Shown: positions 1-7,159 of the stretch, in pieces | Numbering within the stretch: position 1 is the first letter of the stretch | Layout of the letters: every line of letters starts with the position of its first letter | NCBI RefSeq assembly: GCF_036327775.1 | Contig: NZ_CP109598.1 | Coordinates: 1,922,001 to 1,986,000, forward strand | Length of the DNA stretch: 64,000 bases | Direction of reading: 5' to 3' | DNA from: Streptomyces sp. NBC_01498 | GTDB taxonomy: Bacteria > Actinomycetota > Actinomycetes > Streptomycetales > Streptomycetaceae | Position numbers and translations under genes: made by a program | The notes under the pieces: model-generated | The model's database searches: none | Told to the model about the DNA's origin: nothing | Seen by the model: only the letters and a program-made list of their open reading frames with translations

Positions 1-145
1 TGCCGATGGTCTTGTGGTCGGTGGTGGTCAGCCATCTGATGACGACATTCCCGGGTTCCTTGCGGCGTACCGGAAGCTCGTTCTGATAGGCGTCGTCGCC
101 GCTTTCCAGCGGGGCGTCGACGTCATATCCGGGCTGTGCTGCCAC
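1..145 (-). CDS. ctaD: Cytochrome c oxidase subunit I (aa3 type), N-terminus only
   Basis: Only the first 48 codons are in the window; the gene continues past the left edge. The translation from GTG at 145-143 contains NELPVRRKEPGNVV followed by WLTTTDHKTIG, which is the conserved entry into the first transmembrane helix of actinobacterial CtaD, the heme a/a3-CuB subunit of the terminal oxidase in the cell membrane. The start is supported by a GGAG about six bases upstream and an in-frame TGA just before it. No ctaC-like gene precedes it on the minus strand. The next minus-strand gene, at 509-910, is unrelated, so this may be a solitary paralogue rather than the copy in the main oxidase operon. 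Identity as subunit I is secure; the paralogue assignment is inference. Confidence 0.9.
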   Translation of the reverse strand, partial: MAAQPGYDVDAPLESGDDAYQNELPVRRKEPGNVVIRWLTTTDHKTIG

Positions 146-508
146 ACCAACTCCAGTTCAGTCACCGACCACCGACGCGAACCGCAGGGGCCGGCGGGGC
201 ATACCCAGAAAAATGCTGATGATTACGCCCGCAATCTAGGCCATGCCGGGGCCCCGGACCGCCGGAGAAGGGGGCCCGGGGCCCGGTTTCACACGTTCGT
301 GGGGCAGTGCGGTGCCCGGGTCGACCGTGCGGAGATGATGATCTTTTAAGTGGCCGTCAGCGTGTCGGCGTACGCGGCCGACTCCGGCGACGCGGGGGCG
401 CACCGGGGCCCGGCGGCCGGGCTGCCGCGCCCCGGTTCGCCCGCCGGGCCCCCGGTCACGCGCCGGGCGGGGCTCCCCCGTCACCCGCCCGGCGGGGCTC
501 TCCGAACA
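146..508. other. Non-coding gap with an imperfect 25-bp tandem repeat
   Basis: This 363-bp gap lies upstream of ctaD and downstream of the DUF6221 gene. It holds an imperfect tandem duplication at 455-479 and 480-504 (21 of 25 positions match), made of GTCAC followed by a GC-rich CCGGGCGGGGCTC-type core. There is also a GC-rich inverted repeat around 245-290 (GGGCCCCGG pairing with CCGGGGCCC) that may terminate transcription. No credible gene was found on either strand. Confidence 0.5.
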
Positions 509-910
509 CTAACCCGTGAACCTCGGCAGCCACCGTGCCTGGTAGTCGCCGTGCCCGGCGTGCTCGGCGGCCATCTGCCGGACGACGAAGCCCAGCCCCA
601 CGGCGCGGCCGGACGGGTAGTCGTGCTCGGGGCGGTCGACGTCCAGGTGCGCGACCTCCGCGTACTCGCCGAGGAGCACCCGGCTCGTCTCGATCCGGCG
701 CAGCGTCCTGGCCGGGTCCTGGAGGGCGATGTGGCGGTCGTACCCCTGTGTCCGGACGCTGAACGAGATGCCGCCCGTGCGGTCGTGGACCTCGCCGGGC
801 GCCTCGGGCGGGCACCGCCAGTGCTCGCCGCCGGCCTCCCGGGCGACGTGCTCCTCCTCGTCCAGGCGTGCCCGGACGAAGGCCAGCATGTTCACGTTGT
901 CTGCGTTCAC
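509..910 (-). CDS. DUF6221 family protein
   Basis: A 133-residue soluble protein starting at GTG 910. It matches the DUF6221 pattern common in Streptomyces. The N-terminus contains FVRARLDEEEHVAREA, followed by a tryptophan-containing segment (HWRCPPEA). The C-terminal half has the family-typical LQDPARTLRRIETSRVLL helix. The family has no established biochemical role and its members are usually stand-alone. No signal peptide or membrane segment is visible. It is separated from the CopD-like gene by about 115 bp and could be cotranscribed with it. Confidence 0.75.
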   Translation of the reverse strand: MNADNVNMLAFVRARLDEEEHVAREAGGEHWRCPPEAPGEVHDRTGGISFSVRTQGYDRHIALQDPARTLRRIETSRVLLGEYAEVAHLDVDRPEHDYPSGRAVGLGFVVRQMAAEHAGHGDYQARWLPRFTG

Positions 911-1024
911 GTTCCGGATCCCTCGCCGTACTGCGTGTCGTGCTCGTCCACTGGGTCCCCCCGAGGATGCCGCACCGGGGCACGGATCGGCACGTCCACG
1001 CCCCGGAGCGCCCTGTCGGCGTGC

Positions 1025-1930
1025 TCAGCGGGTGCTGATCCAGTGCGGGTCGGGGACGACCGTGAGGACGGCGGAGAGCAGCAACACGGCGGCCAGGACG
1101 GCCAGTTCGGCACGGGCCGCGCCGTGCGTGTCACCGCCGCCCAGCAGCCGGCGGCGGGCCGCGAGGGCGAGGAGGCTCGCCACGGCGACGAGGGCGAGCT
1201 TGGCGATCAGTACGCGGCCGTACGCCGACGTCAGCACCACGTCGGCGGGCAGCCGGCGCAGCGTGGAGACGGCGCCGGTGGCGGCAAGCACGGCCAGCGT
1301 CCAGACGGCGCCGCGCGCGTAGCGGGTCAGCACGGCGCGGGCGTCCGCCGGGGTGGCCCGCCGCAGCCACACGGTGCGCAGGGCGTGGCAGAGGCCGCCG
1401 GCCCACAGGGACGCGGCCGTCAGATGCACGACGGTGAGCGCCGTGCCCAACTCCGGTGAGTACGGCTCCGGATGGGCGCGTACCGCCTCCGCGACGATCA
1501 CCGCGGCGAGCGCGAGGAGCGCCGGGCGCGGGCGGCGTGCGGCGGCGCACCAGGCGGCGAGCAGGAAGCCGTTGGCCATGACGAGCAGCGGGACGCCGTC
1601 GCGGGTGCCGTACGCCGCCGCGAGGTCGAGGTCGCTGACGGCCGCGAGGACCACGATCTGGCCGGCCGAGGCGGCGGCCCCGGCGAGCGCGGCGGGCAGC
1701 GCCAGGGAGCGGGGCAGGGTTCCGGCAGGGGCCGGGCGGGCGAGCGCGGCACCGGCGAGTTCGCCGAGGTGCAGCGCGAGCGCGGTGAAGACGGCGGCGC
1801 GCAGGAAGGAGGTGATTCCGGCGGCGGGTATGCGCAGTTCACCGGTGCCGCGCGCGGCGAGGTCCACGCCGTACAGCAGGACGAGCAGCGAGCACCCGGC
1901 GCCGAGGACGAGTCCGGCCGTGGCCCTCAC
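1025..1930 (-). CDS. CopD-domain integral membrane protein
   Basis: A 301-residue polytopic membrane protein from GTG 1930, with roughly eight hydrophobic helices. It matches the CopD family (copper-resistance protein D domain), membrane proteins linked to copper uptake or resistance. The core has TVVHLTAASLWAGGL, the conserved His/Trp-bearing helix of CopD, and the adjacent helices carry ALHLGELAGAAL. Streptomyces often carry a CopC-CopD fusion; here the periplasmic CopC part is absent and no copper chaperone is adjacent, so the metal role is a family-level inference. The protein ends in a short tail after the last helix. Confidence 0.75.
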   Translation of the reverse strand: MRATAGLVLGAGCSLLVLLYGVDLAARGTGELRIPAAGITSFLRAAVFTALALHLGELAGAALARPAPAGTLPRSLALPAALAGAAASAGQIVVLAAVSDLDLAAAYGTRDGVPLLVMANGFLLAAWCAAARRPRPALLALAAVIVAEAVRAHPEPYSPELGTALTVVHLTAASLWAGGLCHALRTVWLRRATPADARAVLTRYARGAVWTLAVLAATGAVSTLRRLPADVVLTSAYGRVLIAKLALVAVASLLALAARRRLLGGGDTHGAARAELAVLAAVLLLSAVLTVVPDPHWISTR

Positions 1931-1948
1931 CGCAGGTCCGTCCGCCGG

Positions 1949-1981
1949 GGCTCACGGCGCCCGGTGCGGGCGCCGTGAGCC
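1949..1981 (-). terminator. Perfect 14-bp hairpin after the EF-hand gene
   Basis: GGCTCACGGCGCCC at 1949-1962 pairs perfectly with 1968-1981 around a 5-base loop. An outer CCGTCC/GGACGG pairing extends the structure. It lies 25 bp past the stop of the EF-hand gene and just upstream of the CopD-like gene, where it would end transcription of the former. There is no U-tract, as is usual in Streptomyces. Confidence 0.7.
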
Positions 1982-2006
1982 GGACGGGGCCGCGCCCGGG
2001 GCACGC

Positions 2007-2222
2007 TCAGTCCTTGGCGCGGGACGCGAGGAACTCCTCGAAGGTGAGGAGTCCGTCGCTGTTGGAGTCGTGGGCGTTGATGACGGCCTGGGCGACGGTC
2101 TCCGTCACGTGGAAGTCGCCGAGCTGAGCCATCGCGCTCTTGTACTCGGACGCGGTGATCAGTCCGTCGCCGTCCGCGTCGAACCGGTCGAACGCCCTGC
2201 GCGCCTCTTCGATGTCCGCCAC
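2007..2222 (-). CDS. Small EF-hand calcium-binding protein
   Basis: A 71-residue acidic soluble protein with two canonical EF-hand loops: DADGDGLITASE at residues 15-26 and DSNSDGLLTFEE at residues 52-63. Both keep D at loop position 1, G at position 6 and E at position 12. It should bind two calcium ions, like the small calmodulin-like CabB/CabC proteins of Streptomyces that buffer calcium or relay calcium signals in development. The start is ATG 2222. It sits downstream of the RsbW-like gene on the same strand with an 89-bp gap. Confidence 0.88.
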   Translation of the reverse strand: MADIEEARRAFDRFDADGDGLITASEYKSAMAQLGDFHVTETVAQAVINAHDSNSDGLLTFEEFLASRAKD

Positions 2223-2311
2223 TGCTTCCGCCCCTTACTCGTACCTACTGACGAAGGTCAGATTATCGGCACGTCGTAGCGGTCCCGGCGGGGGTCCGGC
2301 CTGGGGATCCC

Positions 2312-2821
2312 TCACGGGTGGCGGTCGGCGACCCGCATCTCGAACCAGGTCGTCTTGCCGCGCGGCAGCAGATCGACGCCCCACCGGTCGGAGAGCTTGT
2401 CCACCAGGAACAGACCCCGGCCGCTGGTGTCCAGCTCGCGCACCGGCAGCAGGCAGGGCAGTCCGCGGGAGGGGTCCCGGACCTCGACCCGGATCCAGCC
2501 CCGGCGGCGCGCCATGCGCAGGCCGAACATGCGCGCCCCGGTGTGGCGTACGGCGTTGCCGACCAGCTCGGAGACGAGCAGGACCGCGTCGTCGGCCATC
2601 TGCGGGGGGAGCGACCACTGGTGCAGCATCACGATGCCGGTGAGCCGGCGGGCCGCGAAGGCGTTCTCGGGGCGGGAGGCCAGGCGGATTTCGCCCTCCG
2701 TCGGATTGCCGAACAGTTCGAGGACTCCGCGTGCCTGTTCGTCCTCGACGGCGGGCGTCAATCGCGTGGCGGCCACGTCGCCGCCGTGCCGCGGTTGTTC
2801 CACACCTTCAAGGCCCGCCAT
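2312..2821 (-). CDS. RsbW-like ATP-binding regulatory protein (HATPase_c_2)
   Basis: A soluble anti-sigma/SpoIIAB-type GHKL ATPase domain of about 140 residues. The N-box is in LVSELVGNAVRHTGA, the G1 region in VRDPSRGLP, and the G2/lid in DTSGRGLFLVDKLSDRWG, followed by KTTWFEM. Such proteins are abundant in Streptomyces and act as kinases or anti-sigma partners in signalling; the partner here is unknown. The start is taken at ATG 2821 (169 residues, MAGLEGVEQPR). The frame stays open to GTG 2974, but codons there are less GC3-biased and the region holds two dyads that look like operators, so the longer form is the less likely alternative. Confidence 0.82.
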   Translation of the reverse strand: MAGLEGVEQPRHGGDVAATRLTPAVEDEQARGVLELFGNPTEGEIRLASRPENAFAARRLTGIVMLHQWSLPPQMADDAVLLVSELVGNAVRHTGARMFGLRMARRRGWIRVEVRDPSRGLPCLLPVRELDTSGRGLFLVDKLSDRWGVDLLPRGKTTWFEMRVADRHP

Positions 2822-2977
2822 GGGTCCATCATGGCTGCCCAGACGGGCCCTCGGAGGCATTCCGGGGGAATCGGGACCCCTCGGAGCCCCGTCCGCCGAG
2901 GCCAGCGCGGCATATGCCCCCGGCACTGATCCGCTCTCATTACCCACCCTGATCTGCGATGACACCCCACACACGAG

Positions 2978-2996
2978 TGATCACCGGAAGTGATCA
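2978..2996. promoter_or_regulatory. Dyad TGATCAC-5-GTGATCA upstream of the RsbW-like gene
   Basis: TGATCAC at 2978-2984 and GTGATCA at 2990-2996 form a perfect 7-bp inverted repeat with a 5-base centre. The left arm lies in AGTGATCACC, which resembles the AGTGA..TCACC arrangement reported for BldD. It sits about 155 bp upstream of the chosen start of the RsbW-like gene. Operator function is inference from symmetry and position. Confidence 0.4.
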
Positions 2997-3002
2997 ACGG
3001 CC

Positions 3003-3027
3003 CCGCCTTAAGGTGGACTTAAGGCGG
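3003..3027. promoter_or_regulatory. Perfect inverted repeat CCGCCTTAAG-5-CTTAAGGCGG
   Basis: The 10-bp arms at 3003-3012 and 3018-3027 are perfect around GTGGA. The TTAAG core is AT-rich for this genome, which favours a protein-binding site over a Streptomyces terminator, although an intrinsic terminator for an upstream minus-strand transcript remains possible. It is only 7 bp from the preceding dyad. Confidence 0.4.
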
Positions 3028-3150
3028 AGCCGAGCCGGGCACCAGGTTGACGCACGTGCCCTCGCTGTCGATTCATCGACCCCGCCGGCACTGTTCCGCC
3101 GACACTCGAACCACCATCGGTCGGTCGGCACCGATCCGTCGACACGCGGA

Positions 3151-3209
3151 TCTTCCCCGCGCGACTCCTCCCCGCGCGGATCTTCCCCGCGCGACTCCTC
3201 CGCGCGCGG
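3151..3209. repeat. 30-bp tandem duplication in intergenic DNA
   Basis: Positions 3151-3180 are repeated at 3181-3209 with near identity. The unit begins TCTTCCCCGCGCGACTCCTC. It lies in the 458-bp non-coding stretch between the RsbW-like gene and enoyl-CoA hydratase, about 70 bp past the stop of the latter. Apart from this repeat and the two dyads nothing gene-like was seen there. Confidence 0.6.
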
Positions 3210-3279
3210 CTCCGTCACCGGCAAGGTGCGGAGCCGTGCGCACCGGAGGCCGAGCGAACCGGCCCCGGCCGCCCCGCCG

Positions 3280-4050
3280 TCAGCGGAACGTGGCCTTGCC
3301 CGGCCCGTCCTCCACGAAGCTGCGGATGCCGCGCTCCCGGTCCTCGGTGGCGAACAGGCCCGCGAACCAGTTGCGTTCGATCGCCAGCCCCGTCTCCAGC
3401 TCCGTCTCCAGGCCCGCGTCCACGCATTCCTTCGCCGCCCGCAGCGCGAGCGCCGGCCCCTGCGCGAGCTTCGCGGCCCACGCGTGCGCCTGCTCGTACA
3501 CCTCGCCCGCCGGTACGACACGGTCGACCAGCCCCAGCGCGAGCGCCTCGGGCGCCTTCACCTGACGGCCGGTGAAGATGAGGTCCTTGGCCCTGGACGG
3601 GCCGACGAGCCGGGCGAGGCGCTGGGTGCCGCCCGCACCCGGGATCAGCCCGAGCAGGATCTCCGGCTGCCCCAGCCTGGCGTCCTCGGCGGCGATCCGG
3701 AAGTCGGCGCACAGCGCCAGCTCGCAGCCGCCGCCCAGCGCGTAACCGGTGACGGCCGCGACCACGGGCTTCGGGATCCGGGCCACGGCCGTGAACGACT
3801 CCTGGAGTTCCCGGGAGCGTACGACCATCGCCGCGTGGTCCATGTCGCGCATCTCCTTGATGTCCGCGCCGGCGGCGAACACCTTCTCCCCGCCGTAGAG
3901 GACCACGGCCCTGATGTCGTCGCGGCGGCCGGCCTCCGCGGCGAGGTCACGGAGCCGGTCCTGGATCGCGATGTTCAGCGCGTTCATGGGCGGACGGTCG
4001 AGCCGGATGGTGCCGACGCCGCCGGAGACTTCGAGATTCACAGATGACAT
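3280..4050 (-). CDS. Enoyl-CoA hydratase/isomerase family protein
   Basis: A 256-residue crotonase-fold enzyme that hydrates 2-trans-enoyl-CoA thioesters in the cytoplasm, as in beta-oxidation and related acyl-CoA pathways. The first oxyanion-hole loop is AGADIKEM (about residues 61-68). The second glycine-rich segment is GYALGGGCELAL. The two catalytic glutamates of bona fide hydratases map to GGGCELAL and to GQPEILLGLIPGAGG, and both are present. Length and C-terminal helices are typical of the short monofunctional family. The start ATG 4050 fits the N-terminal strand (VNLEVSGGVGTIRLDRP). No neighbouring beta-oxidation gene fixes the substrate. Confidence 0.9.
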   Translation of the reverse strand: MSSVNLEVSGGVGTIRLDRPPMNALNIAIQDRLRDLAAEAGRRDDIRAVVLYGGEKVFAAGADIKEMRDMDHAAMVVRSRELQESFTAVARIPKPVVAAVTGYALGGGCELALCADFRIAAEDARLGQPEILLGLIPGAGGTQRLARLVGPSRAKDLIFTGRQVKAPEALALGLVDRVVPAGEVYEQAHAWAAKLAQGPALALRAAKECVDAGLETELETGLAIERNWFAGLFATEDRERGIRSFVEDGPGKATFR

Positions 4051-4129
4051 ACCTGGGAGGTTAGCCAGTGCGGGCGGGCCGGTGGCGGTCGGCCGGTACG
4101 GGTCGGCCGCCGGGCACCGGGCCGGGCGG

Positions 4130-4222
4130 GCCGGCCGGTGCGACGGGTCGTCGCGGGCTGCTGCGTACGACGGGCGTCGCCCCGCATTTCCAGCGCCGGC
4201 CGGTGCGACGGGTCGTCGCGGG
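4130..4222. repeat. 28-bp direct repeat, copies 65 bp apart
   Basis: An identical 28-bp segment beginning GCCGGCCGGTGCGACGGGTC occurs at 4130-4157 and 4195-4222, between enoyl-CoA hydratase and the first L,D-transpeptidase gene. Each copy contains a GCGAC...GTCGC dyad that could form a hairpin. Confidence 0.6.
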
Positions 4223-4232
4223 GCGGTACGCC

Positions 4233-4271
4233 ACGGGCCCGGCGCACCCGCGTGGGGTGTGCCGGGCCCGT
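4233..4271 (-). terminator. Hairpin after the first L,D-transpeptidase gene
   Basis: ACGGGCCCGGC...CACCC at 4233-4249 pairs with 4254-4271 (one bulge) around a short loop. It lies about 33 bp beyond the stop codon of the minus-strand transpeptidase gene and is a good factor-independent terminator. Confidence 0.6.
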
Positions 4272-4303
4272 CGGGCCGGGGCGGGGGAGAGCCCCGCGGC
4301 GGA

Positions 4304-5548
4304 CTACTTCGTCCACTCCGCCCAGGGCATGTTCCAGCCGTTGAGGCCGTTGTCCGGGGCGATGTTCTTGTCGTTGGAGTTCTTCACGATCACCACGTCG
4401 CCGATGATCGACCGGTCGTAGAACCACGCGGCCGGCGTCGACTTGTCGTAGGCACCCCGTACGTCGCGCAGTCCGACGCAGCCGTGGCTGACGTTCTGCG
4501 AGCCGAACGTCCCGGGCGACGCCCAGTAGTTGCCGTGGACGAAGGTGCCGGACGTGGAGAGCCGCATGGCGTTCGGGACGTCCTTGATGTCGTACTCGCC
4601 GCCGAAGCCCACCGTGGCGCCGTTCATCCGCGTCACCTTGTGCTTCTCGCTGATGACCATCTGACCGTTGTACGTGGTGGTCGCCGGGGCGCCGGCCGTG
4701 ATGTCGATCTTCCTGATCTGCTTGCCGTCCTTGACGATCTTCATCGTCTTGGCCTTGGCGTCGACCGTGGAGACCATCGAGCGGCCGATGGTGAACGACA
4801 CCGTCTTGGCCTGCTTGCCGTAGACCCCGGGCCGTCCCTCGACACCGTCGAGGTTGAGCTCCACGGTCACCTTGGTGCCCGCCGCCCAGTACTTCTCGGG
4901 CCGGAAGTCGAGCCGGTCGTTGCCGAACCAGTGGCCCTCGATCGGGACCTCCGGCACGGCCGTCACCTTGATGGCCTTCTCGACGGCCCCGGGGTCGGTG
5001 ATCCCCCGCGTGAAGTTCAGTGACACCGGCATGCCGACGCCGACCGTCGAGCCGTCCTCGGGCGTGTAGTGACCGATGAAGGTGTTCTTCGGTACGAGGG
5101 TGGTGAAGGTGGTGTCCTTCGCCGACACCCGGCCCTCGGAGTCCTTGGCGATCGCGTGCACCGTGTACTTCGTGGCGCCGGCCAGATGGCGGGCCGGCTG
5201 CCACGCCGTACCGCCGGCGGCGATCGTGCCGTCGACCGCTCTGCCCTTGCTGTCCTTGACGGTGACGGTCGTCAGTTTGCCCTTGGCCGCGCCGATCTTG
5301 AGCGCCCCGCTCGTCGCGACCGACGTCGCGCCGTCCTTCGGAGCGATCGTCACGACCGCCTGGGAGGCGGCGTTCTCGACCTTGCCGCCGTCCTTGCCGC
5401 CCTTGGCGTCACCGCTCGCGCCGGAGTCGCCGCCCCCGCCGCACGCCGTCACGAACAGCAGCAGGCTCCCCAGCGCGAACGCCGTCGGTCCCCTGCCCCG
5501 TCCACGGCCGGCTGTCGCCGATGCCCCCGATATCGGCTGCCCGTTCAA
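4304..5548 (-). CDS. Lipoprotein L,D-transpeptidase (LppS/LdtMt2-like)
   Basis: A 414-residue exported lipoprotein predicted to form 3-3 peptidoglycan cross-links outside the membrane. The N-terminus has a short basic region, a hydrophobic helix and a lipobox ending LLFVTAC, followed by a Gly/Ser-rich linker. Two Ig-like domains come next (about residues 60-250). The YkuD catalytic domain ends in FVHGNYWAS and SHGCVGLRD, with the nucleophilic Cys near residue 357 and the essential His two residues earlier in the HGC triplet. The TTG start at 5548 is chosen because GGAG lies seven bases upstream and the signal peptide then begins at the expected place; an in-frame start at 5611 would add 21 arginine-rich residues. 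It is a close paralogue of the next gene. Confidence 0.88.
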   Translation of the reverse strand: MNGQPISGASATAGRGRGRGPTAFALGSLLLFVTACGGGGDSGASGDAKGGKDGGKVENAASQAVVTIAPKDGATSVATSGALKIGAAKGKLTTVTVKDSKGRAVDGTIAAGGTAWQPARHLAGATKYTVHAIAKDSEGRVSAKDTTFTTLVPKNTFIGHYTPEDGSTVGVGMPVSLNFTRGITDPGAVEKAIKVTAVPEVPIEGHWFGNDRLDFRPEKYWAAGTKVTVELNLDGVEGRPGVYGKQAKTVSFTIGRSMVSTVDAKAKTMKIVKDGKQIRKIDITAGAPATTTYNGQMVISEKHKVTRMNGATVGFGGEYDIKDVPNAMRLSTSGTFVHGNYWASPGTFGSQNVSHGCVGLRDVRGAYDKSTPAAWFYDRSIIGDVVIVKNSNDKNIAPDNGLNGWNMPWAEWTK

Positions 5549-5785
5549 TGGTCGTCTCCCCTCACACGGCCTGGCCCCGCCACGGCCTCGGAGCCGGGTG
5601 CCTGGACGCACGACCGGGCTCCGTACCCCCGCGCGCTTTGCTCGCGCGCACGGCGCTAGACAATCACACCGGGGGCCGTACGGGACTCCCCGGGATTGTC
5701 ACCGTTCCGTTCCAACGTCCCCTGGAATCACGGACGGTCGCGCAGGTGGGGGTGGGTGCGCCGGGAATCGCGGGGCGTCCGCGCG

Positions 5786-7009
5786 TCAGCCGGCCAGGGC
5801 GGAACCCGCCTTCCACTTCGGCCAGTCGAGGTTCCAGCCGCCCAGTCCGTTGTCCGGAGCGACGGTCTTGTCGCGGGAGTTGACCACCTCCACGACGTCG
5901 CCGACGAGCGTCCGGTCGAAGAACCAGCCCGCCGGGGTGTCCGCGCTGCCACCCTTCACGTCCCGCAGCCCGACGCACCCGTGGCTGATGTTGCGGGAGC
6001 CGAACGTGTCCGGTGTGGCCCAGTAGTTGCCGTGCAGGAAGGTCCCCGACGTCGTCAGCCGCAGCGCGTGCGGCACGTCCTTGATGTCGTACTCACCGCC
6101 GAAACCGACCGTGGCGCCGTTCATCCGCGTCACGTCGTACAGCTCCGTGACGACCATCTTCCCGTTGTACGTGGGGGTCTTGGCCGCGCCCGCCGTGATC
6201 GGCACCGTCGAGACGAGCGCGCCGTCGCGCCGTACCTCCATGGTGTGCTCCTCCGCGTCGACCAGCGACACCTGGGAGCGGCCGACCGTGAAGCCCACGG
6301 TCTTCCGCTGGATGCCGAAGACCCCCGGCGCCGCCTGGACGTCCCGCAGCCGCAGGTCGACCCCGACCCGGGTGCCCGGCTTCCAGTACGCGCGCGGCCG
6401 GAAGTCCAGGCGCCGGTCGCCGAACCAGTGGCCGACGACCTCGACCGGCGGGTCGGAGGTGACCCGGATGGCGCGCTCGACGGCGGCGCGGTTCACGACG
6501 GCCCGGTTGAAGTCGAAGGAGACGATCATGCCGGTGCCGACGGTCGACCGGTTCTCCGGCGAGAAGTAGCCGATGAACCGGCTTTTCGGTACGGCGGTGG
6601 TGAAGGTCGAGTGGCGGGCCGAGCGGCGGCCCCGGCCGTCGACGGCGACCACCTCGACGCGGTACTTGGCGGCGAGCACCAGGTCCGCGCCCGCCGCCGG
6701 TCGCCACACCCGCCCGTCGTCGGAGATCCGGCCGGGCAGGGCCGTGCGCCGCGCGTTCTCGACCCGCGCGACCTCGACCCGCTCCAGCCAGCCGTCCGGG
6801 ACCCGGATCTCGACCGGGTCGTCGCGCCGGATGTTCCCGGCGCCGTCCCGGGGCGTGATCCGGATCGTGTCCCCGCTCGCCGGGGCCTTGCTCTCGGTGA
6901 AGGTCCCGCCGACGGCGCAGCCCGCCGCCCCGGCGAGCCCCGCCATCAGTCCTGCCCAGGTCAGGGCGGTGACGAGGCCGGTCCTTGCGCGCTTCAGTAC
7001 GTGTGTCAC
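5786..7009 (-). CDS. Lipoprotein L,D-transpeptidase, second copy
   Basis: A 407-residue paralogue of the adjacent transpeptidase with the same architecture: signal peptide with lipobox-like LAGAAGC, two Ig-like domains, and a YkuD domain with FLHGNYWATP and SHGCVGLRD (Cys near residue 345). The C-terminus shows the same APDNGLGGWN motif after the catalytic domain. Expected role is extracytoplasmic 3-3 cross-linking of peptidoglycan. The reading frame is open far upstream, antisense to glgX, but the signal peptide fixes the start at GTG 7009. It is divergent from glgX across about 150 bp and transcribed toward its paralogue, with a 237-bp gap between them. Confidence 0.88.
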   Translation of the reverse strand: MTHVLKRARTGLVTALTWAGLMAGLAGAAGCAVGGTFTESKAPASGDTIRITPRDGAGNIRRDDPVEIRVPDGWLERVEVARVENARRTALPGRISDDGRVWRPAAGADLVLAAKYRVEVVAVDGRGRRSARHSTFTTAVPKSRFIGYFSPENRSTVGTGMIVSFDFNRAVVNRAAVERAIRVTSDPPVEVVGHWFGDRRLDFRPRAYWKPGTRVGVDLRLRDVQAAPGVFGIQRKTVGFTVGRSQVSLVDAEEHTMEVRRDGALVSTVPITAGAAKTPTYNGKMVVTELYDVTRMNGATVGFGGEYDIKDVPHALRLTTSGTFLHGNYWATPDTFGSRNISHGCVGLRDVKGGSADTPAGWFFDRTLVGDVVEVVNSRDKTVAPDNGLGGWNLDWPKWKAGSALAG

Positions 7010-7159
7010 GACCCGCCCAACGACGACCCCCCTCGGAGGGAAACGTGAGTGCGGGCCTTCCGGCGGGCAGAACCTGGGAAGGACCACGCGCGGGGCAGCC
7101 ACGGCCGGGACGCCGGGGCCGCCGTACGGGCGTGGCCGACGAGCCGGGAGGGCCTCACA

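Noticed and set aside
3145..3209. Short tandem repeats considered as a CRISPR array
   Set aside because: There are only two contiguous copies without spacers and no cas genes. The same applies to the repeats at 15921, 32985, 35185 and 47748.
5069..6026. Plus-strand frames opposite the L,D-transpeptidases
   Set aside because: They are antisense to well-supported catalytic domains, with shadow composition.
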